DNA from: DASRAJ01 sp035638255
GTDB lineage: Bacteria; Bacteroidota; Bacteroidia; Chitinophagales; UBA10324
Assembly: GCA_035638255.1 (NCBI GenBank)
Contig: DASRAJ010000041.1
Span: 3,110-67,109, forward strand
Length of the DNA stretch: 64,000 bases
Direction: 5' to 3'
Each line of letters opens with the position of its first letter. The first letter of the stretch is position 1. The translations under genes and the position numbers were made by a program. The notes beneath the pieces were generated by a model. That model was not told the DNA's origin. It searched no databases and saw nothing but the letters and a program-made list of their open reading frames with translations. Of the stretch, positions 43,289 through 51,614 are shown one piece after another.

Positions 43289-43864
43289 ATGGATACTGTC
43301 ATACTCAAAACAGATGCTCTCAACATGACAGAAGATGAATTCTTCAACTTCTGTCAGGAGAATGAGCAATTGAACTTAGAAAGGAATTCTCAGGGGGAAA
43401 TAATTGTGATGGAACCTGCCGGCTGTTACACCAGCATGTTTAATTTAAAGCTGGCCACGAAAATAGAAATGTGGAATGAGGAGACAAATGCCGGATACAC
43501 TTTTGAATCAAGTGCTGGATTTACATTGCCAAATAAAGCTGTTCGTACCGCAGATGTTGCGTGGATAAAGAAGGAGCGATTTGAAGCCATTCCTGAAGAG
43601 GAGCAAAAGAAATTCGCTCATATATGCCCCGACTTCGTGATTGAATTAAAATCACCCTCAGATTCGATGAAAGCACTGAAAAGGAAAATGAATGAATGGA
43701 TTGAGAATGGTTGTCGTCTTGGTTGGTTGGTTAATACTGAAGAGCAAAAAGTTTATGTCTTTCGAATAGATGGAAGTATTGAGGTTAAATCTTTCGCAGA
43801 AAAAATTTCCGGCGAAGATGTGTTGCCCGGATTTGAGTTGGACCTGGGTTTTATGAGTAAATGA
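43289..43864 (+). CDS. Uma2 family (DUF820) PD-(D/E)XK nuclease-fold protein
   Basis: 191 residues from ATG 43289 (MDTVILKTDAL). An ATG 12 nt upstream (43277) is possible but lies only 3 nt after a -7-like element (TAATTTTA), so the later start is preferred. The Uma2 pattern is complete: TEDEFFNFCQENEQLNLERNSQGEI at the N-terminus, then RTADVAWIKKERF, and the nuclease core CPDFVIELKSPSD with D and E-x-K, followed by MKRKMNEWIENGCRLGWLVN. The family has a restriction-endonuclease fold and is abundant in cyanobacteria and Bacteroidota; its biological role is unclear. A lone copy. Confidence 0.85.
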   Translation: MDTVILKTDALNMTEDEFFNFCQENEQLNLERNSQGEIIVMEPAGCYTSMFNLKLATKIEMWNEETNAGYTFESSAGFTLPNKAVRTADVAWIKKERFEAIPEEEQKKFAHICPDFVIELKSPSDSMKALKRKMNEWIENGCRLGWLVNTEEQKVYVFRIDGSIEVKSFAEKISGEDVLPGFELDLGFMSK

Positions 43865-43865
43865 A

Positions 43866-43903
43866 ATCTTAAGTCTCACGTCTTAAGTCTTACGTCTTAA
43901 ATC
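43866..43903. repeat. Short tandem repeats (CTTAAGTCTYACGT type)
   Basis: The spacer between two convergent genes is almost wholly AGTCTTACGTCTTA-like units, related in style to the repeats at 39586 and 53940. Confidence 0.6.
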
Positions 43904-45454
43904 TTAATTCATCAATATCTCCTCCCCATTCTTATCATAAAAGTGATACTCCGTCATCGGAATATTGTCACCTGAATCTACATTGATCCACTGCCTGTAG
44001 CGGCCCCACCACCTCATGCGCTTCGAAGGAAAGCCTTGCCGGATGTATGCTTCTACATAAGGGTGAACAAACAGCGTGATTTTTTTCTGGTTGTTTGCAG
44101 TTATGATGTGGTTCAGGTTCTTTTCGATTTCATCCATCAATAAAATAGAAGGTCCGATCTTGCCGGTGCCGCCACATGCGGGGCAGTTTTCATCCGTAAC
44201 GATATTGATCTCCTGCTTGACGCGCTGTCGTGTGATCTGCATCAATCCGAAACGGCTCATAGGCAAAATGGTGTGGCGGGCTTTGTCCTCACGCATAGAA
44301 TCCATGATTGTTTTATTCAGCATCCGCTTGTTCTCAGGACTGCGAACGTCAATGAAATCTATGATGATGATTCCACCTATATCACGAAGACGAAGTTGCC
44401 GGGCCACTTCTTTTGCGGCTTCCATATTCACCTTCATTGCATTTGCTTCCTGGTTCTCATCGTTGGCAACCTGGTGTCCGCTGTTGACATCCACCACGTG
44501 CATCGCTTCGGTATGCTCGATCACTAAGTACGCTCCGCTCTTCATGTTCACGGTCCTTCCGAAGGAAGATTTAATTTGCTTGGTGACATCATATTGATCG
44601 AAGACGGATGTTCTCCCATTGTAAAGCTGAACGATGCTTTCCTTGTCCGGGGCAACGCGAGAAATGTAGTTGCGTACTTCATTGTACATTTCTTTCGAGT
44701 TCACCACGATGCGGTTGAAGGAGGCATTGAGCATGTCACGCAGCAGCGTGGAAGTTTTGCTCATCTCGCTCAATACTTTCTTAGGTGCCTCCGCTGCTTT
44801 CAACTCTCTCGTAAGCAGTTTCCATTTTTCGAAAAGATGCACCATGTCTTCATGAAGATCCTGTACTGATTTTCCCTCAGCAAGTGTCCGAAGGATGACT
44901 CCGAAATTTTTTGGGCGAATGCTTTCCACCAATCGGAGCAACCGCTTGCGCTCTTCCTGGGAATTTATTTTTTTGGATATGCTGATCACATTCGTAAACG
45001 GAATAAGCACGAGATACCTTCCAGCAAGAGAAAGATCACAACTGAGGCGATGACCTTTTGTTGAGATCGGCTCTTTGATGATCTGAACGAGCAGCGGAAA
45101 TTTTTTTGAAATCGTTTGCGCGATCTTGCCCGTCTTCACCGTTTCCGGCTCAAGCTTGAAATCATTCAAGTCTTCCGGCTGGTTTCCTTCAATTGCAAGG
45201 CGTGTAAATTTTTGTATGGAGCGAATCTGCGGACCGAGATCGGAGTAATGAAGAAATCCATTCTTCGGTTGTCCGATGTCAACGAATGCAGCATTCAACC
45301 CCGGTAGAATTTTTACCACACGGCTCAGAATCATATCGCCGATGGCAATATTCTGATTGAGGTTTTCCTGGTGGAGTTCCACCAGCACTTTGTCTTCGAG
45401 CAAGGCTATCTCTATGCCGTTTTGCCCGGCATCAATAATAAGTTCTCTGTTCAC
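43904..45454 (-). CDS. rng: Ribonuclease G/E family endoribonuclease
   Basis: 516 residues, the RNase G length without the scaffold tail of RNase E. An S1-like domain at ~37-130 (GDMILSRVVKILPGLNAAFVDIG) is followed by the catalytic DNase I-like domain with metal-binding D322 (HVVDVNSGH) and D366 (IIIIDFIDV), and the Zn-link C424-P-A-C427 (CPACGGTG). It cleaves single-stranded A/U-rich RNA in rRNA maturation and mRNA decay. In many Bacteroidota rng lies downstream of the HU-TPR pair, as here, though separated by a 415-bp spacer after the 31-residue gene. Confidence 0.95.
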   Translation of the reverse strand: MNRELIIDAGQNGIEIALLEDKVLVELHQENLNQNIAIGDMILSRVVKILPGLNAAFVDIGQPKNGFLHYSDLGPQIRSIQKFTRLAIEGNQPEDLNDFKLEPETVKTGKIAQTISKKFPLLVQIIKEPISTKGHRLSCDLSLAGRYLVLIPFTNVISISKKINSQEERKRLLRLVESIRPKNFGVILRTLAEGKSVQDLHEDMVHLFEKWKLLTRELKAAEAPKKVLSEMSKTSTLLRDMLNASFNRIVVNSKEMYNEVRNYISRVAPDKESIVQLYNGRTSVFDQYDVTKQIKSSFGRTVNMKSGAYLVIEHTEAMHVVDVNSGHQVANDENQEANAMKVNMEAAKEVARQLRLRDIGGIIIIDFIDVRSPENKRMLNKTIMDSMREDKARHTILPMSRFGLMQITRQRVKQEINIVTDENCPACGGTGKIGPSILLMDEIEKNLNHIITANNQKKITLFVHPYVEAYIRQGFPSKRMRWWGRYRQWINVDSGDNIPMTEYHFYDKNGEEILMN

Positions 45455-45869
45455 AGGTCAGTCACATTTATAGTGTGATTGCACAGATAGCCCGTCATAG
45501 ATTACTGCCAGATGATTACACCGATTGTTGCAAATCCTTCATCGGTGCAAACTTTTCTGCATTGTCTAAAATCGGTGTCATCCATGCTTAAAAACAACCC
45601 GACCGCCGTGCTTCAGCAACGTGAGAGGAAAAGATTTATGGAAGAGGAAGTGTAATAAACTTTCGCAATAAAATCCGCAGCAAGATTATTGGAACTTTCA
45701 GTCTGTTTGCTGCCTGTCAAAAGTCGGTGATGGCAGCAATGAGCCGAAAAATTTCCCAAGCGGAAAACCCGAAGAGATGCTGTGATGTGAATCTGAAAGT
45801 CTCCTTCTTTAATTTTTTTATGAAGAAAAGTTTCAGCAGATGGCGAATTCTCTCCGCGGTTGCGAAGCG
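45455..45869. other. 415-bp spacer upstream of rng, no gene recognised
   Basis: No coding frame in either strand resembles a gene. It presumably holds the rng leader and promoter; the nearest -7-like match is imperfect (TTTGCA context near 45550). A short inverted pair (GCTGCC...GGCAGC) lies around 45711-45738. Confidence 0.4.
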
Positions 45870-45965
45870 TTATCTTATTTTCTTCTTGTGGCGGTTCTTA
45901 CGCAATCGTTTCTTGCGCTTGTGAGTCGCCATCTTGTGTCTTTTTCTCTTTTTGCCTGAAGGCAT
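45870..45965 (-). CDS. 31-residue basic protein, AURKAIP1/COX24 domain
   Basis: Encoded by an ATG at 45965, 3 nt after the TPR gene stop. The product (MPSGKKRKRHKMATHKRKKR, then LRKNRHKKKIR) has 20 Lys/Arg in 31 residues. I recognise it as the short protein conserved in Bacteroidota that carries the AURKAIP1/COX24 domain, also found in the mitochondrial ribosomal protein mS38; a ribosome-associated role is therefore likely but inferred. Its position after the HU and TPR genes suggests co-transcription with them. Very short genes of this kind are often missed by gene finders. Confidence 0.75.
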   Translation of the reverse strand: MPSGKKRKRHKMATHKRKKRLRKNRHKKKIR

Positions 45966-45968
45966 TGC

Positions 45969-46817
45969 TTAAGGGTTTTTAATTTTTTGAATATAAGAAT
46001 CTATCCGGGCGCTGAACGCAGGATCTTTTACAAGCGTTTTGCATTGCTCCAGTGATTTGATTGCATCATCTTTTTTTCCCACCGCCTGATACGCTTCTGC
46101 AAGATGAAAGTACGCCTCCGCATTGGTGGGGTCTAAGCTGGTAACCTTTTTTAATCGTGTGATTGCTTTATCATATTGTCCGGAAACGACCGCTAATTTA
46201 CCCAAAATCAAATTCATCTCGAGATTATCAGGATCTTTCTGCTCTACCTTTTTCAAAAGTGATACTCCCGGCATCACCTGACCCAGTCCATCAACATAAC
46301 AAACTGCTTCATGAATAGGGTATTCATAATTGGTTGAATCGAGTTTCGAAAGCTGGTGAAAAGCTTTTATTCCTTCCTGGGCACCAAATACTCTTGCGAG
46401 TGAATCCGTGGTGGTAGGAAATCCCGTATAAAAAAGATTTGCGGATTTCTTAAGTGTATTCTTATCGTTAGTGATGGAAGAAGCTTCTTCGAAATATTTT
46501 CCTGCCACCAAAACATTTCCTGTTTTCTCCCACTTAGCTGCGATGGCTTCAAGCATGGAAGCTTTCTCTTTATCACCACGAACTTTCTTTAGCTGTAACT
46601 CCAATGACTCAATCGAATCGCGCTGGCCATCATTTAATGTTCCCTTCGCTTTTTCAAGAATGACAGAGAAGTCAACTGGAGATACCGAACCATTTCCACT
46701 ACCCGCTGCCGGCGGCATAACTGCCGGTTGCTTCGGAGCTTTTGTTACGCCGAATTCAAACAGCAGCACTACCATCAGCACTCCGGCGATTAACAAAATG
46801 ACTTGCTTAATTCTCAA
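45969..46817 (-). CDS. Membrane-anchored tetratricopeptide repeat protein
   Basis: 282 residues. One N-terminal membrane helix or uncleaved signal anchor (~5-23, QVILLIAGVLMVVLLFEFG), a Pro/Gly/Ser linker (25-48), then helical repeats. At least three good TPRs lie near the C-terminus (NLEMNLILGKLAVVSGQYDKAITRLKKVTSLDP, NAEAYFHLAEAYQAVGKKDDAIKSLEQ). TPRs mediate protein contacts; the partner is unknown. Starts 6 nt after the HU gene stop and ends 3 nt before the 31-residue gene, forming a three-gene operon. The HU-TPR-rng order is common in Bacteroidota. Confidence 0.88.
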   Translation of the reverse strand: MRIKQVILLIAGVLMVVLLFEFGVTKAPKQPAVMPPAAGSGNGSVSPVDFSVILEKAKGTLNDGQRDSIESLELQLKKVRGDKEKASMLEAIAAKWEKTGNVLVAGKYFEEASSITNDKNTLKKSANLFYTGFPTTTDSLARVFGAQEGIKAFHQLSKLDSTNYEYPIHEAVCYVDGLGQVMPGVSLLKKVEQKDPDNLEMNLILGKLAVVSGQYDKAITRLKKVTSLDPTNAEAYFHLAEAYQAVGKKDDAIKSLEQCKTLVKDPAFSARIDSYIQKIKNP

Positions 46818-46823
46818 GGAAAA

Positions 46824-47117
46824 TTATTTTTTGGCAAGAGCGGCATTCTTCACTTTCTGCATGAAAGTTTTTGCGGGCTTGAATGCCGGGATAAAATGTT
46901 CAGGAATCACAATCGCTTCGTTGCGAGAAATGATTCTTCCGATTTTTTGTCTTCTTTTCTTCACAATAAAACTTCCGAAGCCGCGAACATAAACATTCTC
47001 TCCATTTTTCAGTGTTTCTTTTACTTCTTTGAAAAATGATTCCAGTGCAACAAGCACATCTACTTTGGCAATTCCCGTCTTATCAGAAATTTTGTTGACT
47101 AAATCTGCTTTTCTCAT
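46824..47117 (-). CDS. HU/IHF family DNA-binding protein (second copy)
   Basis: 97 residues from ATG 47117 (MRKADLVNKISDKTGIAKVDV); the upstream frame to 47213 is not protein-like. It has the HU dimer helices, the GFGSFIVKKRRQKIGRI strand pair and the arm INEAIVIPEHFIPAFKPAKTF in degenerate form: the arm tip NPxTG of typical HU is replaced by ISRNEAIVIP. It therefore belongs to the himA/IHF-like branch found beside mutY in gliding Bacteroidota. Divergent from mutY, 150 nt apart. Confidence 0.92.
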   Translation of the reverse strand: MRKADLVNKISDKTGIAKVDVLVALESFFKEVKETLKNGENVYVRGFGSFIVKKRRQKIGRIISRNEAIVIPEHFIPAFKPAKTFMQKVKNAALAKK

Positions 47118-47267
47118 TTTGATATCTTGTTTCGGACTCTGAATGAATGAATTGCCGCGAATAAAGACATGGCAAAGTTCGGAAAAAAATTCAACTGAAC
47201 AATTCAACGTCACGTTGCAACATCATTACCTTGCGACTTAATTTGCTTTTGAATTCTGATTTGTAAG

Positions 47268-48332
47268 ATGCTGTCGCAAAAATCTTTCCCGAAAAAACTT
47301 TTGAAGTGGTACGAAAAGAATCCCCGCTCTTTGCCATGGAAGAAAACCAAAGATCCCTACAAAATCTGGCTTTCAGAGATCATTATGCAACAAACCCGTG
47401 TGGAGCAGGGAACTCCCTACTATGAAAAACTGATTAAACTTTTCCCCACTCTAACCCATCTTGCGAGCGCAGGTGAAGATGAGGTATTACGTGCATGGCA
47501 GGGACTTGGTTATTACACCCGTGCCCGGAACCTTCATGCAGCCGCGAAACAAATTGTAACCGGGTACAACAAAAAATTTCCTTCTTCTTACAATGAAATT
47601 ATCAAGCTCAAGGGGGTAGGAGCTTATACTGCTGCTGCCATTTCTTCCTTTGCATTTGATCTTCCTCATGCTGTGGTGGATGGAAATGTGTTTAGGGTTT
47701 TGTCAAGAGCGTTTGGAGTAAAGAAACCCATCGATTCTACTGGAGGAAAAAAACTTTTTACTGAGCTTTCAAATGCTCTTCTTGACAAAAAAAATCCTGC
47801 GGCATACAATCAGGCGATCATGAATTTCGGAGCCCTGGTGTGCATGCCGGTAAATCCCTTGTGTGAGCAATGTTTTTTCCGGAAGGAATGTTTTGCATAC
47901 AGGCATCACGCGGTTTCGGAATTACCAGTGAAAGCGAAAAAAAATTCCGTACGTGTTCGGTGGTTTAATTTTTTAGTGCTGGAAGGTGACGACTCGATGA
48001 TTATCGAAAAGCGAAATGAGAAAGATATTTGGAATAGCTTGTTTCAATTCCCGCTTATTGAAACAGCAACATTTGCAGACGCGAATGAGGTCTTGAAAAT
48101 AATTTCTGAGAAAAAGTTTATTCCAAAGAAGCGGCTGAAAGTTAGCGGCGTTTCTTCCATCATCGAACACAAGCTTAGTCATCAAACCATAATGGCGCAG
48201 TTCATCAGGATTTCTCTTTTTCATCAAAAAATAAGAATGCAGGCCGGATGGAGAACAGTTAAGAAAGGCGACTTGAAAAATTTTGCCTTCCCAAAATTAA
48301 TTGCAAACTATATTGAAAAGTTTTTACATTAG
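47268..48332 (+). CDS. mutY: A/G-specific adenine DNA glycosylase
   Basis: 354 residues, complete. It removes adenine mispaired with 8-oxoguanine. Catalytic E37 (LSEIIMQQTRVEQ) and D138 (VVDGNVFRVLSR), the helix-hairpin-helix LKGVGAYTAAAI, and the [4Fe-4S] ligands C192, C199, C202 and C208 (C-X6-C-X2-C-X5-C) are all present. The C-terminal NUDIX-like domain (~230-350) recognises the 8-oxoG strand. Followed 30 nt later by ssb and then gldE, a conserved order in gliding Bacteroidota. Confidence 0.97.
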   Translation: MLSQKSFPKKLLKWYEKNPRSLPWKKTKDPYKIWLSEIIMQQTRVEQGTPYYEKLIKLFPTLTHLASAGEDEVLRAWQGLGYYTRARNLHAAAKQIVTGYNKKFPSSYNEIIKLKGVGAYTAAAISSFAFDLPHAVVDGNVFRVLSRAFGVKKPIDSTGGKKLFTELSNALLDKKNPAAYNQAIMNFGALVCMPVNPLCEQCFFRKECFAYRHHAVSELPVKAKKNSVRVRWFNFLVLEGDDSMIIEKRNEKDIWNSLFQFPLIETATFADANEVLKIISEKKFIPKKRLKVSGVSSIIEHKLSHQTIMAQFIRISLFHQKIRMQAGWRTVKKGDLKNFAFPKLIANYIEKFLH

Positions 48333-48362
48333 TTTCCTAATTCACACTTAAAAAACATAACT

Positions 48363-48782
48363 ATGAGAGGAATCAACAAAGTCATCTTAGTCGGGTATCT
48401 TGGAAAAGACCCGGAAGTACGCCGCCTTGAAAACGGTGGAATGGTTGCTAATTTTACTTTAGCAACTACTGAAACTTATAAAGACAAGAGTGGTAATCGG
48501 GTTGACCAAACAGAATGGCACAACATTGCTGTATGGAACAAATCTGCTGAGATTGCAGAAAAATATTTAAAGAAGGGAAACCTGATTTATCTCGAAGGAA
48601 AAATCTCTTCACGCGAGTACACTGATAAAGATAATGTGAAGAGAAGATTCTACGAGATTCGAACAGACCGTTTCAACATGCTGGACCGCAAGCCGGAAGG
48701 AACACCCTCCACAGGTTCGGGTGCAGCAGCCTCTGAAGCGGACATAGCTTCCGATGAGCCGGTGGATGATCTTCCGTTTTAA
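48363..48782 (+). CDS. ssb: Single-stranded DNA-binding protein
   Basis: 139 residues. OB-fold ~1-105 with the hallmark start MRGINKVILVGYLGKDPEVR and the segments TEWHNIAVWNKSAEIAEKYLKKG and YEIRTDRF. A short flexible linker leads to the acidic tip DEPVDDLPF, which recruits repair and replication partners. Binds single-stranded DNA as a tetramer. A possible own promoter element (TACATTAG) lies at the mutY stop, ~31 nt upstream of the ATG. Confidence 0.96.
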   Translation: MRGINKVILVGYLGKDPEVRRLENGGMVANFTLATTETYKDKSGNRVDQTEWHNIAVWNKSAEIAEKYLKKGNLIYLEGKISSREYTDKDNVKRRFYEIRTDRFNMLDRKPEGTPSTGSGAAASEADIASDEPVDDLPF

Positions 48783-48848
48783 TTAGCCCTTCCACTGAAA
48801 TTATTTAAAGTGTCTTCGGCGAAGCCCTAACTTCGTTGTGTAAATTCT

Positions 48849-50213
48849 TTGCCTTTGAATTCATCTTATACTGAAGTGCATGAATTAATCTGCAACTTTC
48901 ACCTGTTGCTGATTCCGTCGCTTCGTGCCGAGATTTTGATTTTTTGTGGCAGCATCATCATACTGCTCTGGATCAGTTTTCTCATATCGGGAGGAGAGCA
49001 TGCGTTATTTTCCATCACACCAAGCCAGTTGAATCAGGTGGAGAAAAATTCGCCACGCATCTTCAAAAACATTCAGCACCTTATCGTGCGACCGCGCCAC
49101 CTGCTCGTGCTGGTAAAAATGCTGCAGATGATCATTAATGTCACTATTCTTTTTCTGGCGGCGAAAATCGGCATGCACATATTTCATGGATGGTCGCTTT
49201 CGTGGATCGGGTTCCTGATTGAAATTATTTTTTTCATCCTGCTTCTGATCATGTTCCAGGAAATTATTCCTAAATACTTCGGAGGTAAAAACAGTTTGCT
49301 CTGGGCCAAGTGGATGGGAACACCGCTCTATTTGCTTAGCAACCTGTTCTACCCATTTGTCCAATTCACCATTGAGTCATCGAACTTTATTGAGAAAAGA
49401 TTCGAAAGTAAGAATGAAAGCAACGAAGAGGAAGTAATGCAGAAGCCTGAAGAGCAGCTCGCCGGAGAAAGTCAGGACACGCAGGATGTTTCACTGCTCA
49501 AAGGCATGCTGAAATTCAGAACCATCATCGTTCGGCAAATCATGCGTCCCCGGCTCGATATGGTTTGCGTGCAGGAGAAAATTTCTCTCGATCAGTTGCT
49601 GCGCATTGTTCGCGACGCGAGGTACTCGCGGCTACCGGTATATGTAGATACGATGGATAAAATTGAAGGTGTCCTGTACACGAAAGACCTGCTCACATTT
49701 TTACAGGATGGAAAAGACCGCACCTGGCAATCGCTGATTCGTCCTGCTTATTTTGTTCCGGAGGGAAAAAAAATTTCCCAGTTGCTCGTTGAATTGCAGC
49801 AGCAGCAAATGCATCTTGCCGTAGTAATTGATGAGTATGGAAGAACAGCCGGACTTGTAACCCTTGAAGATATTCTCGAGGAAATCATTGGTGAGATTCG
49901 TGATGAAACAGATGAACGCATTGAAGTGGATTACCAGCAGATTGATGAACGCAATTTTATTTTGGAAGGAAAAACTCCGGTGAATGATTTCTGCCGCATT
50001 GTTGGCGTGCCGGAGAACTTCTTTGATGAAGTGAAGAGTGAAGCAGATTCGCTCGGTGGATTGCTTCAGGAAATCAGCGGGTCGATTCCTCAGCCCAATG
50101 AAACTATTGAATACGAAGGATATGTTTTTACTGTTTTGTCCCTGGAGAATTACCGCATCAAGAAAGTGAAAGTTACGAAGCCGAAACAGGAACAGAGGAC
50201 GGGTTCGGAGTGA
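48849..50213 (+). CDS. gldE: Gliding motility-associated protein GldE (CorC/CNNM-like)
   Basis: Up to 454 residues. The start is uncertain: TTG at 48849 or 48855, or GTG at 48876; no ATG lies before the first membrane helix. Four membrane helices (~30-55, 85-105, 115-138, 155-175) form the DUF21 domain, including MFQEIIPKYFGGKNSLLWAKW. Two CBS domains (~215-340; IMRPRLDMVCVQEKI..., VVIDEYGRTAGLVTLEDILEEIIGEI) and a CorC/HlyC transporter-associated domain (~365-445) follow. GldE is needed to support GldD in Flavobacterium gliding and T9SS function; homologues elsewhere handle divalent cations. Confidence 0.93.
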   Translation: MPLNSSYTEVHELICNFHLLLIPSLRAEILIFCGSIIILLWISFLISGGEHALFSITPSQLNQVEKNSPRIFKNIQHLIVRPRHLLVLVKMLQMIINVTILFLAAKIGMHIFHGWSLSWIGFLIEIIFFILLLIMFQEIIPKYFGGKNSLLWAKWMGTPLYLLSNLFYPFVQFTIESSNFIEKRFESKNESNEEEVMQKPEEQLAGESQDTQDVSLLKGMLKFRTIIVRQIMRPRLDMVCVQEKISLDQLLRIVRDARYSRLPVYVDTMDKIEGVLYTKDLLTFLQDGKDRTWQSLIRPAYFVPEGKKISQLLVELQQQQMHLAVVIDEYGRTAGLVTLEDILEEIIGEIRDETDERIEVDYQQIDERNFILEGKTPVNDFCRIVGVPENFFDEVKSEADSLGGLLQEISGSIPQPNETIEYEGYVFTVLSLENYRIKKVKVTKPKQEQRTGSE

Positions 50214-50237
50214 CATAAAACTTCATTCTCCTATAAA

Positions 50238-50270
50238 AAAACTGAGAGCGTAGGATGTGCTCTCAGTTTT
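50238..50270. terminator. Bidirectional terminator between gldE and a convergent gene
   Basis: A perfect 12-bp stem (AAAACTGAGAGC with GCTCTCAGTTTT) and a 9-nt loop, flanked by A-tract on the left and T-tract on the right, so it can terminate both gldE and the minus-strand gene at 50291-50722. Confidence 0.85.
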
Positions 50271-50290
50271 GTTTACATTCATTTTGAAAA

Positions 50291-50722
50291 TCACATCGCA
50301 GGAGTTGCCGTTTTCTTTCCCATACCCATTATCCAACCAATGATGCCACCGATGACGGCGCTGAAAATTGTATCAACGACTATACTTACAACCACTATCA
50401 TCGAATCGGAAAACATATTGTATAGCGCGATTGTAAACATGCTATGCTCCAATGAAAGGAGAAAACCGATGGATGCGCCTATAACTGCACCTTTCATAAG
50501 CCCAACCATGTTTGACCATGACATGATCAGTGCCAGGGCGAGCGCCCATGCAAGATTCGCAACGAAGATTGGGATCATGCCCGGAGGATTTTTCATCAAG
50601 CCCTCATAATGGATTTCATGCGCATCGTATATAGGCATCATCAACATTCCATAAACCACCCAGCCAAGCAGGAATGCCGCAATTGCGCCGACGAGAGCGC
50701 CGATCAAAATTTTTGTGTTCAT
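50291..50722 (-). CDS. Small four-helix membrane protein (DUF1761-like)
   Basis: 143 residues with four hydrophobic helices (~4-28, 50-68, 78-96, 108-135). The first helix motif GWVVYGMLMMPIYDAH and the Gly-rich last helix resemble the DUF1761 family of unknown function; I am only moderately sure. It is inserted in opposite orientation between gldE and gldD, which are adjacent in most gliding Bacteroidota, and is closed off by its own terminator. It may be a later insertion. Nothing indicates a motility role. Confidence 0.7.
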   Translation of the reverse strand: MNTKILIGALVGAIAAFLLGWVVYGMLMMPIYDAHEIHYEGLMKNPPGMIPIFVANLAWALALALIMSWSNMVGLMKGAVIGASIGFLLSLEHSMFTIALYNMFSDSMIVVVSIVVDTIFSAVIGGIIGWIMGMGKKTATPAM

Positions 50723-50914
50723 GATGAATTTGTTTTAAGGGTGAAGAAAATTTTTATGAAAGTATTGGTTTGATTTCTTACGTATGAAATTTTTATAATG
50801 AAATTGTCAACAGGTTCATTTCAATATGAGTGAAATAGGGGAAGGCAAGAATTCACCACCCGCTGAATTAACTTCGCTTCGTCAACCGCTAATTGCTTCT
50901 TTGAATAATTTCTT

Positions 50915-51511
50915 ATGAAAAAAATATTTGGTGTCTCACTTATGTTGATCGTCGTAATCATCATGGCATGTCATTCAACGTACACCCCCAAACCCCGCGG
51001 ATATTTTAAAATTGTTTTTCCGGAACGCGGATATCAGCATTTCGATAATGGTGCTTGTCCTTTCACCTTTGATTTTCCGAAGTACGGTGTGATCAATCGG
51101 GATACCGTGTTTCTCGACACGGTACCTGATAACCCCTGCTGGTTCAACATCACATTTCCTTCATTGAATGGAAATCTTTACCTGAGCTATAAGGACATCG
51201 ACGAAAAAGACCCTCTCGATAAATTGATTGATGACTCCCATCAACTCACCTTCAAGCACACGGTAAAGGCAGATTTCATTGATGAAAATATGCTTCACAC
51301 ACCCAACCATGTTTCAGGAGTTCTTTTTGATGTTGGAGGTAATGCAGCATCAGCACTCCAATTTTTTGTGACGGATAGCATGAAGCATTTTCTTCGCGGT
51401 TCTCTTTATTTCTACAACACTCCGAATGCAGACTCTATAGCGCCGGTAGTTCAGTTTCTAAGACCGGATATATTGCATTTGATATCTACACTTCAGTGGA
51501 AAGAAAATTGA
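50915..51511 (+). CDS. gldD: Gliding motility lipoprotein GldD
   Basis: 198 residues, the family length. Lipobox VVIIMAC with lipidated C19, followed by TYTPKPRGYFKIVFPERGY, the most conserved GldD segment. Other family motifs are CPFTFDFPKYGVI, NPCWFNITFPSLNGNLYLSY and VRGSLYFYNTPNADS-like FLRGSLYFYNTPNADSI. GldD is an envelope lipoprotein required for gliding and T9SS-dependent secretion in Flavobacterium. Here it is separated from gldE by a 700-bp segment holding a reverse-strand gene and so needs its own promoter; a weak TAACTTCG element lies ~40 nt upstream. Confidence 0.95.
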   Translation: MKKIFGVSLMLIVVIIMACHSTYTPKPRGYFKIVFPERGYQHFDNGACPFTFDFPKYGVINRDTVFLDTVPDNPCWFNITFPSLNGNLYLSYKDIDEKDPLDKLIDDSHQLTFKHTVKADFIDENMLHTPNHVSGVLFDVGGNAASALQFFVTDSMKHFLRGSLYFYNTPNADSIAPVVQFLRPDILHLISTLQWKEN

Positions 51512-51530
51512 TATAAGATATAAGACTATT

Positions 51531-51614
51531 GACCATTCACTTATGACTAATGACCAATGACCATTCAACCGTTCACCATTCACCATTCACCCATTCACCC
51601 ATTCACCCTTCACA
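51531..51614. repeat. Heptamer repeats (ATTCACC type)
   Basis: Tandem and interrupted copies of CATTCAC and ATTCACC, preceded by TGACTAA/TGACCAA units, fill the spacer between the gldD stop and the end of the LytTR regulator gene, and run 5 nt into the latter. Confidence 0.75.

Noticed and set aside
43904..45454. Assignment of the ribonuclease as RNase E
   Set aside because: The protein ends shortly after the Zn-link and small domain and lacks the long scaffold region, so RNase G is the better call.
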